NCBI GenBank assembly: GCA_014529385.2
Contig: CM043966.1
Span: forward strand, 97,340,087-97,404,086
Length of the DNA: 64,000 nucleotides
Direction: 5' to 3'
From: Adiantum capillus-veneris
Taxonomy: Eukaryota; Streptophyta; Polypodiopsida; Polypodiales; Pteridaceae
Each line of letters starts with the position of its first letter. Position 1 is the first letter of the stretch. The translations under genes were made by a program, and so were the position numbers. Shown piece after piece: positions 34,745-47,797 of this stretch. Below the pieces are notes generated by a model. It was not told where the DNA came from, did not search any database, and saw nothing but the letters and a program-made list of their open reading frames with translations.

Positions 34745-36087
34745 ATGTCGCTTAGACAAGTTGCACGTAGCAAAATGCCAGCGGCCAGATTCATGGATGA
34801 TCCGAACCGTGTCAACCAAATCCAAAAAGAGTCAAAGCGAGGCTTTGATACTGAGAGAGAACCTGGGAATGAGACAGATGTTCCTCCAGGACCATGAACA
34901 ACTTATGAACCAAGGGATTCTCAGCATTCGACCCATCCCAGGCAAAGGCGTGCAGAGAGAGCCGAGAGGCGCAAACCTGATCTTATGGATCTCATTGAAG
35001 TAGGAAACATACTGAGGAAGGTGAGGGCAGCAACCAAAGTCACCGATCAGCAAGACATAAATCAATAAAGCAGCTTGAAAAGGACACAATGATTGAGAAT
35101 GATGATTACCATGGCTGGGAAGCTGATACAGATCATTATGCTAAGAGACAATCCAAAGACCGAAAGCCAGTTCACAAAATCAAATATGGTCACCAGGAAC
35201 ATTCTATTGACCTGAAAATCTCATTTCTAGTTTTCAAAGAAGGAAAGAAAGATGACCTATACATCCAAGATTTCGAGCAGTATGTTGAACTCAAGGACAC
35301 AGATGAGGACGAATGGGGGGAATAAATCCTCAGACACGGAAAGAGGCAGCTAGAAAATGGTACTACTGGTATCACTTGGCAGCTTAGATCATACAATAAG
35401 CTAATTAAATCATTTCGCTTGGAGTATTCAGACAATAGGGGTGATGAGGACATACTATGCGAATTGGATGAAATCAAGCAAGGCAAATTGTCGGTTAGAA
35501 GCTATGTGGAGAAGATTAAAGAATTGACCAAACAATTGCAAGAGCCTCCATCATAAAAAAGGATGTGAGCCTGGTTCCTTAGTGGTTTCAAAAGCAAGAA
35601 GTTAAGAAAACATGAGGTTCTAGCGTCCACAAAGAAATTTAATGATCTGGTTCAAAGAGCATTGAAATTGGAGCAGCAAGCCAAAAAGGAGAAGAGACAC
35701 AAGAAAAGAAATTCCAATGATGGTAAGTCATTGACAGAAGGGTCAGAGTCCAATACTACTTCCAACTTATCTGAGAGTGACTTAGATGGAAAAGATAAAG
35801 CCAAGAAGAAGAAATCATGGACCAAAAAGTTGGAAGAAATGTCGAAGCAAATTGCTGAAATAGCTGAGACAAGGCCTTCAATCAAAAAGACAGAGATCTG
35901 GTGTTCAAAATGCGAATCGAGAGACCACATATCTTATGAATGTTCACAATGCAAATATTGCAAGGCTTATGGGCATGTATGGAATAAGTGTGGCATTAGG
36001 ATTCATAATTTCAAGAAGGGAAAAGATTTATCTGACGAATCCCAAGGCAGTAAAAGCAAAGGGAGCCAATGGTTCCAAGGACAATGA
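34745..36087 (+). pseudogene. Gag of element D (several stops)
   Basis: The start is MSLRQVARSKMPAARFMDDP. Stops occur at the codon after VPPGP, after DINQ and in two or three later places, with continued coding sense between them. The capsid-like centre includes DLKISFLVFKEGKKDDLYIQ and EIKQGKLSVRSYVEKIKELT. A Lys/Ser-rich linker leads to two Cys-rich knuckles, CSKCESRDHISYEC and CKYCKAYGHVWNKC (both CX2CX4HX4C). Gag with two knuckles and this capsid pattern fits a Ty3/gypsy-type or related LTR element. Confidence 0.75.
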
Positions 36088-36135
36088 GACCATCACAAAT
36101 ATGGTAATGGCCGAGGCAGGTACCAGGGGGGTAGG

Positions 36136-36469
36136 TAGAGAGAGGTATGTAGGGAAAATGAGAGAGAGAGAGGGGGGAGGGGGGGGGGGGGATATTTCAT
36201 TCAATGCCCACTAGGGGAATAAACTACGGGGAAAGAGAGAAGGGGTATCTGAAACCGAGGGCGGCCGGCTAGGCTGGGGTATAGACAAGTGGGGGCCTGA
36301 GGGTGATAAGGCCGGCCAATAGAGGGGGGGGGGGGGGGGGGGGGGTGCCATGCCTGTAGAGGTGTCATGAGGTTTACCAGGCGGTGTCGAGCCTTCCAAC
36401 AGTGTCGCCAAGGCTCCAGTAGAGGAAAAATAAGTTTTTTTTTCTTTGATTTTCAAAAATCGGCCATCA
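36136..36469 (-). repeat. Truncated 3' LTR of gypsy element C
   Basis: Matches 45134-45452 closely (TAGAGAGAGGTATGTAGGGA through AAATCGGCCATCA), with differences mainly in G-run lengths. About 2 kb that the 5' LTR has beyond this point is missing here; gag of element D starts instead. A polypurine tract (minus AAAGGGAGAGGGCTAA) lies at 36470-36485. Confidence 0.85.
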
Positions 36470-36575
36470 TTAGCCCTCTCCCTTTGGCTAGAGGCATTCA
36501 TGCTTCTAGCCCTTCCTCTGCATCTTCAGCTGTGGAGTTAGAGGGTTCTCCCTCTTCTGGAATGTCTAGCATGAC

Positions 36576-37400
36576 TTATGGATCAAACCTAAGAAAATAC
36601 CTTTTCAGTTTCCATCCATTGACCCTAGTCTTGTGAATTCTCCCATCTGCTTCCATCAGCTTATAGCTGCCGTTGTCATAGCGTTTCTTGATGATGAATG
36701 GTCCTTCCCATCTGGGTTGAAATTTCTTGTCCTTCCTGGTGTTGAATCTGTTGTCGTATCTCAGCACTAGCATACCTTTTTCCAGTCCCTTTTCTTTAAG
36801 CCCTTGATTGAAGGTGAGCCGGCGTCGTTCTGCCTGCGCTGCATAGTAATTGATTGCTTCTTCCCTATCTAGTTGGAGTCTCTCCATATCCAAGATGTGG
36901 TTTCGGAGATTTACAATCGGACGATGTATCTGGCTATCTGTACCTCAATGGGTAGAATTGCCTCCTTCCCATAAACTAGATGGAAAGGGGTGAAACCTAG
37001 TGATGTTCGGACCGTTGTTCTGTAGGCCCAAAGAGCTGCCATGAGATGTTAATCCCAGTCCCCTGTGTGATTGTTCACCTGCTTTGTGATGATTTTGCAA
37101 ATCATTCCGTTTACCTTCTCTACCAGACCATTGCATTTGTGGATAGTATGGTGTGGAATGTTGGCGTGTGATGCCTAACTTCTTCATCAGTTTTCCCGGT
37201 GAATCCTGGTCCTCTATTTGATATTATCTCAAGAGGAGTGCCAAAACGGCAACAGATATGCTCAAAAATGAACTTTGCCACCTCTTGGGCTGTAATGCGG
37301 GTGGTGGCTATTGCTTCTGCCCATCAAGTCATGTAGTCTACACCCACTATGATGTATAGTTTACCTGATTGGGCCCTTTGTAAAGGACCAATTGCATCTA
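36576..37400 (-). pseudogene. Gypsy C integrase, core end and GPY/F-type C terminus
   Basis: The core end is badly decayed (GITRQHSTPYYPQ at about 37170). The C-terminal part is clean from 36893 to 36576: INYYAAQAERRRLTFNQG, then KFQPRWEGPFIIKKRYDNGS and YKLMEADGRIHKTRVNGWKL, the fold usual at the end of gypsy integrases. No chromodomain follows, as expected outside the chromoviruses. Confidence 0.8.
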
Positions 37401-37404
37401 TTCC

Positions 37405-38148
37405 TCATTTCTCAAATGGATCATATGAGATGATAGGAGTTTGTGGCTTGTAGGTTAAGGTGCGATCATTGGCCACTTGACAGGCCTTACATGTTTTACA
37501 CCAATGATGTACATCCCTGTTCAAGCTAGGCCAAGAGTATCCCGCTTGTAGAATCTTCCTATTGGTGATATCTAGAGCAAAATGACCGCGAGAGATGCCA
37601 TCATGGCAACTTGAAATTACCTTTGTGATCTCACTAGAGGTTGGCACCCGCCTGAGAATTTGATCTTTGCCCTTACAATACAAGTGGTCGTTTACAAGGA
37701 GGTACCTAGTAGCCTTCCTTACCAGCCACTGCTTCTGGCCTTTGGTGTATCCTGCTGGACATTCTCCTGTGTCTAAAAAACTGACGACATCAGGCATAGC
37801 ATCACTACCTTGAAAGAGGGGTAGCCTCAGTTTGATTGCTCCTACGGAAACGTTTTGTATTCTCTCTTTGGCTAGAGAATCTGCCTCCTGATTTTTTGCT
37901 CTGGGGACATGAAATAGTTTCACTGCTTCAAACTTCTTTAGAAGGTCCTTAACTTGGCGTAGTTGACCAAGTAAAACCTGATTCTTACAAACCCAGGTGC
38001 CATTTATCTGCCTTATCAGAAGCAAAGCATCACCAAACACATTTAGGCGTTGAATTCCTTGTGAAATACATTGTTCCAACCCAAGAATTAGGGCTGCATA
38101 TTCTGCTTTGTTGGAGTGGGAGTGTAATAACTGCCCAATGGAGAACAT
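37405..38148 (-). pseudogene. Gypsy C second RNase H (part) and integrase zinc finger
   Basis: Begins within an archaeal-type RNase H: NKAEYAALILGLEQCISQGI (Glu), NVFGDALLLIRQINGTW (Asp), HVPRAKNQEADSLAKE (Asp). The first Asp is in LFFDGAYKRT at the end of the preceding segment. After a linker comes the integrase zinc finger: HDGISRGHFALDITNRKIL and WCKTCKACQVAND. The presence of both this domain and the usual RNase H is the main reason for the Tat assignment. Confidence 0.82.
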
Positions 38149-38160
38149 TCTTTCTTACTT

Positions 38161-39004
38161 TTAATTGAAAATGACTGTGCCTGCTACAGACTGATCAATT
38201 GTTCTCTTGTATGCTCCGTCAAAGAAAAGAGAGTGAGCTCTTTCTAGCCTAGGAGTCTCTACCATTAATGTTTCTTCCTTTGCTTCCGTGTTGACCTTCA
38301 GCTTCTTCTCATAATGGCGATGAGTGAGAATTCCCGCTAAACTAGCCCTGGTGGAGTTTTCTACTTGCATGGTGTAGTCAAACTCTTGTAATCTAATCAA
38401 CCACTTTGAGATCCTAGATGAGACATCCATGTGTCGCATTACATATGGGAAAACCTCTTCCATTGTCAGGATTGCAAAGGGTCTAGGCAAGAGATAGGAG
38501 TGGAACTTTGTGGTAGCAAACATTAGTGCCAGAACCATGTGTTCTACTTCGGTAAATCCCCTTTCTGACGGGGTCATGACACGATTAGAGAAGTAAATAG
38601 GACGCATGGAAGAAGTTTGGGGGTCCTTTTGCGTTAGCACGGCTCTGAGTGTATCACTTCCCACACTAGGGTTCACATAAAATGGCTGGTCCCACTTAGG
38701 AGGTGAAATAGTGGGAAGCTTAGCTAGGATTTGCTTTACCTCAGTAAACTGCTGCTCATTCTCTTCACTCCATGAGAAGACATCCCTCTGGGTGAGCTAG
38801 GGGAAGGACCACTTGGGATAGTAAGTGAATGAACTTGCTTAAGTATCTTACCTTCTGAAGGAAAGAAACCAGCTGCTTAGCGGTGGTGGGTGATGATAAA
38901 GATACTAGGGCTTGAATCTTGCTAGGGTCAGCCTTGATCCCTTTTGCTAAAATTACATGACCAAGGAGAGTGACTTTGCTTTCACCAATGTGACACTTAT
39001 CCAC
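38161..39004 (-). pseudogene. Gypsy C reverse transcriptase thumb and first RNase H
   Basis: From 39004: KCHIGESKVTLLGHVILAKG and IKADPSKIQALVSLSSPTTA (RT thumb), then after a gap with stops PIYFSNRVMTPSERGFTEVE and MVLALMFATTKFHSYLLPRP (RNase H of Ty3 type). The end, AHSLFFDGAYKRTIDQSVAG, already belongs to the second RNase H. Frame changes at about 38150 and 38690-38760. Confidence 0.8.
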
Positions 39005-39010
39005 GTTGAG

Positions 39011-40738
39011 CTAGCCACCCAAGGTTTGCAGCCTGGTTAAGCCATCATAGACTTTGCTTAAATGAAGGGCTCGTGAGCTATAGATGCAAAAATCATCTAT
39101 GAAAACCCGTATTGATGTTCCAAAGTAGAGTTGGAAAACAAAAGTCACATAGCGCTGAAATGTGGCCGGGGCGTTAGTGAGGCCAAACGGCATCACTCTG
39201 TAGGCAAAGTATCCCCAAGGTGTGATGAAGGTTGTCTTCTTCTGATCTTCCTCCGCAATGCTAATCTGGAAGTATCCTGAGTAGCCATCGCACATTGTGT
39301 ATCGTTCATGACCTGCCACTTCATTGAGTATTTCATCCTGGAATGGGAGGGGAAAGTGATCCCTCTTCGTGGCTGCATTGAGAGGTTTATAATCCACACA
39401 GACTCTCCACTTACCATTTTTTTTTGGTGTGACTACTACAGGGGAGACCCATTCTGAGTCTTCGACGGGGTAGATGAAACCTGCTTGTAGCAAACTTCTC
39501 ACTTCTTTAAGCAGTGCCTCTTGTTGGATTACTCCAAGTCTTCTGAGCTTTTGTACTACGGGTTTACGGCCTTCCTTGAGTTTTATGTGGTGTTGCACTA
39601 CTGTAATTCCTGTGATCTTATCATAGCCATCAATGAACAAAGTAGTGAAGTTACCTAGCATGGAGACATACTCCTTCCTTTCTTCATTGGTTAACTCATT
39701 TGAGAGCATTTTTTGTAACTTACGTGCATCCTCCAAGGACTGCATACCTGATGATCCCTCTTGGTTTGTCAAGGGTGTTTCAAATTGTGTCAATCTGTTT
39801 GGGTCTTTAAGAATGACCCCCATCACTTCGATGCTATTGTCACTTCCGTCGGTGGTGGTCGTCTCTTCTCCTAAGGTGAACGAGTAGTCGCTGGTGGACT
39901 CATCTTTTGAAGCCTTCAAGATCATGTTGCACTGCTTTCCAGTCCTCATGTCATAGAATATGGACTTCCCTTTAGCGTCCTTCATCTGAATCATCTCGGT
40001 GCTCCAGTCTTGTTTAGCTTCCATAGCCATAAACCAAGGCCTCCCAAAAATGATGGGGTAGCCCTCCCCTTTGTGTGGCATGACGAAGATGTCTACCTCC
40101 ACTTCTGTATTGAATGCTTTGACTTTGACCACATTTACAATGTCCACGCATTTCACTCTTACATTGTTTGCCATCTTGGCTCGACAAGGTGCCATACTAC
40201 TTACCTCTAGACCTAGATGGTGCATCATCTTTTCACTCATGACGCATATTTGTGCGCCACCATCTATGTATACATTTGAGATTCGTTGCCCCTTGATGTG
40301 AGCGTCCATGGTTGGTAGGATGTCGTCGAGATCCCTTCCAGAGATAGCCCCAGCTATCCTGGGCCTTGATTTCCTGGTGCTTACCATTTTTGTCCATTGC
40401 CTCCTCATCCTTGGTGCAAGGTGGAGTAATTGGGGCCAAGTTATCTTCGGGCCCTGCATTAACACATCCTGAACTAAGTCATAGGGTTTTGCATACTCAC
40501 CTAATGAGAAGTCCACGATGTCTATCTTCCGTCGCGGTTTAGCTGCTTGTTTGCTAGACTCGGCCTTCCCTTTCATCTTCTCTTCTCTTTGAGATGCTTC
40601 CTCGTGCCTGGCACGCTTCACTCCCATAGCATCCACTTCTTCTACCTTCGCTTTCCCTTTGTGATTCTCTCGAACTGATTCTTCTACCTTTGCCTTCCCT
40701 TTAGCCTCCAAGCTAATAACACTCACTGCTTGGTTCAC
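39011..40738 (-). pseudogene. Gypsy C protease and reverse transcriptase
   Basis: 575 codons open. A Lys/Glu-rich linker is followed by a retropepsin-like domain with VYIDGGAQICVMSEKMMHHL (active-site motif DGG rather than DSG) and GYPIIFGRPWF. The polymerase has WVSPVVVTPKKNGKWRVCVD, the finger-palm motif MPFGLTNAPATFQRY and the catalytic VFIDDFCIYS. The frame opens inside the gag-protease linker; the true translation start would be gag. It ends at a stop before the thumb, which follows at 39004. Confidence 0.87.
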
Positions 40739-40902
40739 AGAAGGTGGTGGGGGTAGTGGCGGAATGAGAGGTTGGGGTGGTGGTTACTGTTGTACAGGTA
40801 GTCGAAGGATTTGGATCGATGGGATCGGTCCTGTTGCCCAGGTGGTGGTGGTCTTGCTCTTGGCAGAGAGATCTAGTTCTATCTCCCTCCTCTATTGAAA
40901 TT

Positions 40903-41709
40903 CTACCTCCTCGGGTGTGGGCAGTAGTACATTCCATGGCCATCTTCCCCGCAGTTGTAACAATGGTACTCTTTGTTCTGCCTTCGTTGTCCTCTTCCTT
41001 GTTCTGGATTCTTGCCAGGTGCATGCCCTTGCTGCACCAGATGCACGGATAAACTCTCTAGTTGGGTGGTGATGCGACTCAGCAGGTCTTGCTGCTCTTC
41101 TGATGCCTCTTGTGGTTGGACTCTATGATTGGCTGTTGCAGTCATCACTGGGGTTGGTCGGTCCGAGCTTGTTTCCTCTAACTCGTTTACTCTTGCTTGC
41201 ATGCGCAGCTTCTTGTCTTTAAGGCGGGCTACTTCGACTACCAACTCATATGTTGCAGGAAACCTTCCCTTCACCTTCTCTCTAAGCGGCAACCATAGAC
41301 CAGCAATGAAACGGTCCTTCTTTAGGAAATTAGGCTCTCCTTCGCCTTCCTCCAGTGAGGCAACCCATCTCTCCCATAAGTCCACAAATTTGGACTCGTA
41401 GGTGGCATACTCCAGTAGACCTCCCTACTTTAATTCTGTCAGTAGCTGCCATAGCTTCTCTGAGGTTGTGCCTTCACCAAACCTCTTTACAAAAGCAGCC
41501 CTTAACACATCCATGCATTCTTGGTAGCCTGGGGCAATGCATTATACCGACTTGGCCTCTACTTTCATCAGTAGAGGAAAAATTCTAAGTCGTGAAGCAT
41601 CGTCATCTTTGTTGGAGACGACACAAGCAATGTCGAAATCATCCAAAAAGTCGGTGGTGAGATCCTCTCCCTTCTTTCCACTGAACGTGGGGAAAGAAAC
41701 ACTTGCCAT
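40903..41709 (-). pseudogene. Gypsy C gag
   Basis: Start at 41709 reads MASVSFPTFSGKKGEDLTTD. A stop lies near 41540 and another near 41430, then the frame continues with YESKFVDLWERWVASLEEGE and AGLWLPLREKVKGRFPATYE. A coil-like stretch precedes the CCHC knuckle CYNCGEDGHGMYYC. This is the standard Ty3/gypsy gag plan. The following Pro/His-rich linker (about 40740-40900) joins it to the protease in another frame. Confidence 0.8.
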
Positions 41710-42042
41710 GGTAGTGACTCAGGAAATTACGAACCGTTTTTCTTTTTTTTACATTAACAACAGTAGCGGCTCATAACGGCTTTTTACAGGGGTGGATAGA
41801 TAGATTAAAACAGGATAAAGATAGAAACATTAAAGGAATGATGATAATCCAATATGGGGAGAATGATAGGATTTGGGGAATTGAGGATTTCTCCTAGTAC
41901 CGCCGCACCGAATAGGTATACGTTATTTTGTTGGTAGAAGACTTTCCTATCTACATAGATATTCACATGCATATGCTGCAGAAATCTGAACGGGAATGCC
42001 GTCGGCCCGTTTTCCATCATGCACAGAGGGTGGAATACTTAC

Positions 42043-42953
42043 TTATACTCTTACCGTGCCAGTGTTGATGAGTCGGCACATCCACAAGAGGTCGTCGCCT
42101 TTCATGGGCTCTACCTTTCCTTCGTTGCTCAGCACGTACGAGGTGATGGCGACACGTCTGACCACTCCCAGCCTCTTGGCTAATAGCAATTGCAGGTAAT
42201 TTCCGTAGTCGGCGTGTTGCATGAATTCTACTCCATTCAGTTGCAACTCATCCCCAGCCCACTGGGTTTCACCCGTGGTAGAGAGCTTCTTCAGGATAAG
42301 TTGTACACGGAGAGGAGGAAGATCCGCCACTCGCTTTCCAAAATAGTGAGAGCAGTAGCCGAGCCACTCTTCCCTAGGACATGGGAATCTTCTTACCACT
42401 TCTTCTTCTGGATTGTCGAAGTGGATTGGTAGCACTCGCATGCGTCATGCAAATTGGTAGGCGACCTTCCGTCGCTTAGCTTCGGATGACTTCCTCTTTG
42501 GCAAGCTGGATACTACCCGGCTTTCTAAGCTTGAAGCACTTGCTTGGCTAGATGCTTCTCCCTTCGGGGTCATGTGTTTCCAGACTGGCTTAACTTCTCC
42601 TTACCTTTGGCTCGAGCAGTCCCTTTAGGCCACTTTGGAGTTATAACTTTGACTGCAGTTTCTTTAGGGAAAAGAGGCCTCACCGTTTTCTTCCCTTCCT
42701 TGATGTGAATGACTTCTTCATGATGAACATCGGTGCAGGCGATTTCAGCCCTTTCGCTGCCTTCGTTTTGCTGGCACTCATTGACAGTGTGTCTTGGTTG
42801 ACAACAGTGATGGCACTTCACCGACCTCCCACCTGATGCTCTCAATCTATGGTTAGAACGAGCAACACGAGATGGAGAATTTACCTCTTGAATACTGACG
42901 ACACAACAGCCTGGCAGTAGTACTTCAATGAAGGCGGCGAGTGCATCCTTCAT
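42043..42953 (-). pseudogene. Gypsy C extra frame upstream of gag, with its own zinc knuckle
   Basis: Two frames on the gag strand between LTR and gag. The first (42953-42570) starts MKDALAAFIEVLLPG, has a CCHC knuckle CHHCCQPRHTVNEC and a Lys-rich end. The second (42441-42043) reads PREEWLGYCSHYFGKRVADL and AGDELQLNGVEFMQHADYGN. I do not recognise a domain in the second. Ogre-type elements are known to carry an extra frame at this place, so this is probably that frame, split by decay; alternatively it is captured host sequence. Confidence 0.5.
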
Positions 42954-43062
42954 CTCCTCTTCTTCCGTCCTCTAGTTAGAAAATTCCTTCAGCCATTCGT
43001 CCATGATTGATAGTGGGCGTCACTTTCAGCATTGTAAACTGAAGGGTCTTAGAAAGCCCTCC

Positions 43063-43077
43063 TCTGTGGGGGCACCA
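43063..43077 (-). other. Probable primer binding site of gypsy element C
   Basis: Minus-strand TGGTGCCCCCACAGA lies two bases from the probable LTR end (plus TGACGGGAGC at 43080). TGGTGCC-type starts occur at gypsy primer sites, but I cannot name the tRNA. Confidence 0.45.
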
Positions 43078-43079
43078 AA

Positions 43080-45452
<2,373 letters not shown>

Positions 45453-45594
45453 CTGGCAAAGAAGATGCCAGAGCAGCTTGAATGTTCAAATGCCCGAACG
45501 ATTTGGAGGGAGGTGGCGAGCAGCTAGGACTAGGTGCCGCAACGGTTGGAGGAAGCCGAATGCTTAGCCAAGTGGGGGAGTGGGGAGTGCGCTC

Positions 45595-45736
<142 letters not shown>

Positions 45737-45891
45737 CCATTTCTATTTGGCGAGTTGTTGTTCATCAGAGAGAGAGAGCACCTAATTGGGAAGGAGCAAA
45801 GCACCTAGCGGCACGTGTAGCTGCATGTCAATGTAGCACTTAGCTGGGAAGGAACAAAGCACCTAGTGGCACCTACAACTGCTAGGTATTT

Positions 45892-45893
<2 letters not shown>

Positions 45894-45960
<67 letters not shown>
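45894..45960. repeat. (CT)n microsatellite
   Basis: About 67 bases of pure CT, 160 bases from the (GA)n tract at 45596-45734. The two could pair as inverted repeats. Confidence 0.95.
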
Positions 45961-45964
<4 letters not shown>

Positions 45965-47302
45965 ACAGTTGGGTGCTCCGGCACAAATAGCGGTTGCAAT
46001 AGTCTCCCGGGGTCCATGAAAAGCTAGAATTATGTGTGTAATTGTTGGTTTAACAATATACGATTTCCATTTGATTTTTTGTAACAGCAGGGCATCCACG
46101 AAATTGTTACCTGATTCCATGTACAATATCTTCTGAGTGGCAACTAATTTTTAAGATTTGTTCTTCTATTTGACATGTTAAATTAAGTCGAGCAAGTTCA
46201 TTGAGGAGTGAGTACTTAAGCATACTTGTGCCCCTCTTGTAAATTAATTAGCCCATTTTGGTGAGAAGTTGAGCAATGACACTGTGTGTGTGTTATAGTT
46301 ATACGTGTCCATACTCGTACAATTTCAAAATTAGATTTGCATGGACACATTTTGTTTTGTGTTTGTGTATTCGCACAGTGGCACCTAGACAATGTTCGGG
46401 AAAGTGTGCCTCAGCTTAGCCTTGATCTGGTTGAGAAACCAAATTAGCCGGTTTAAGAGATGGGGAGAAGGAGAAAATTTATGTGGAAAATTTAAGAAAT
46501 GAAAGTTAAACTGCAAAAAATGCCGATTATTCTGCAAAATTTCCTCTTTAAATCTATCTTAAAGGGAATTTTGTATGTTAGTGAAGTTCATTTTTCCCGA
46601 ACACTACACCCAGATGTTGTCGAGTGAGGCTATAAGATCCCTTATTCATTGAACCACAAACACTCCAATGTTTGTGGATAGGGTGTGAGGTTAGTACTTC
46701 AGTATTCATATATATGAGTTCTTTCCTAGATCGTTGCAAGGAGGTAACGTCCCCCCATGACCATTAGCAAATTCCCCAAGAACACAACCATCCCAATTTC
46801 AGTCATGATAGGTAATCATAGCTACCTGCAACATTGATAGTGGCAAGGCTGGCTACTAGGAAAGCAACCACAGGTACTCATAGCATAAGAGTGATTGGTG
46901 TGTTAGTCAATCTACGTTGCATTATGCAAGCCCTATAATGGTTTATATACCTCTTTTCATAGGAAATCATGTATTTTTTAATAATGTGTGGATACCCATT
47001 TAAAACCTTTTCGATCAAAAGTGTTTTGTATCCAAAACCTTTTTTTATCAAAAGTGTTTTGGATTGAAAACCTTTTTGATCGAAAATGATTTCTATAAAG
47101 GCAATAATAAAAGAATTTGTTTCACCATTGGAGTTTCTTCATATTTGAGAGTAGTTTGAGAGTTTATAACTCTCTCTCTCTCTCTCTCTCTCTTTCAGTA
47201 GGAAGGAAAGACAGAGAGTAGACTCCATATATAGAGAGTGAATAGTAATAATAGACATGAGGAAAGTGAACTCCTCTCTTTTGAAGTAGAATCTCTCTCT
47301 CT

Positions 47303-47345
<43 letters not shown>

Positions 47346-47377
47346 TGGGTACTTCAAATGAATATAATCATAATTAT

Positions 47378-47417
<40 letters not shown>

Positions 47418-47797
47418 GTGACTTTTTTCTATTGTGGGGAGAGGGAGAGAGTAGACTCCATATATAGAGAGCGGATAGTAGTGATAGAAAGAAAACACTC
47501 TTTTAGATGAAATGGGAAGATACCACAACTTTGGGACTGATTTCAATGCCTATGGATTCTTATTTCTCATTTGATTTGGAAAAATTTCATTTATTTTGGG
47601 AATGTTATAGATAATTCTTTTTGTTGAGGACTTGTGTTACATTAGACAAAGAGATAGATTCTCAAGAAAATGGTGGTGTTGAGAAACACCTTATTTTGTC
47701 CCATCCAAAAATTTATTTTCATGCTGGTATTAATTAGTACTTTATAAAATCATACATAGCCATGAATAACAAGAAAAACAATATATATGAAAATGAA

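Larger units (their letters stand above)
34241..36130 (+). mobile_element. LTR retrotransposon D, 5' LTR plus gag only
   Basis: An LTR-like segment (about 34241-34715) with TATAAATAG at 34310 and ending TCTCCCA, then a primer-site-like ATTGGTGTTAGAGCTATC, then gag at 34745. The element breaks off at about 36130, where the truncated 3' LTR of the gypsy element C starts. Protease and polymerase are absent. The left LTR boundary is approximate because no second LTR is present for comparison. Confidence 0.65.
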
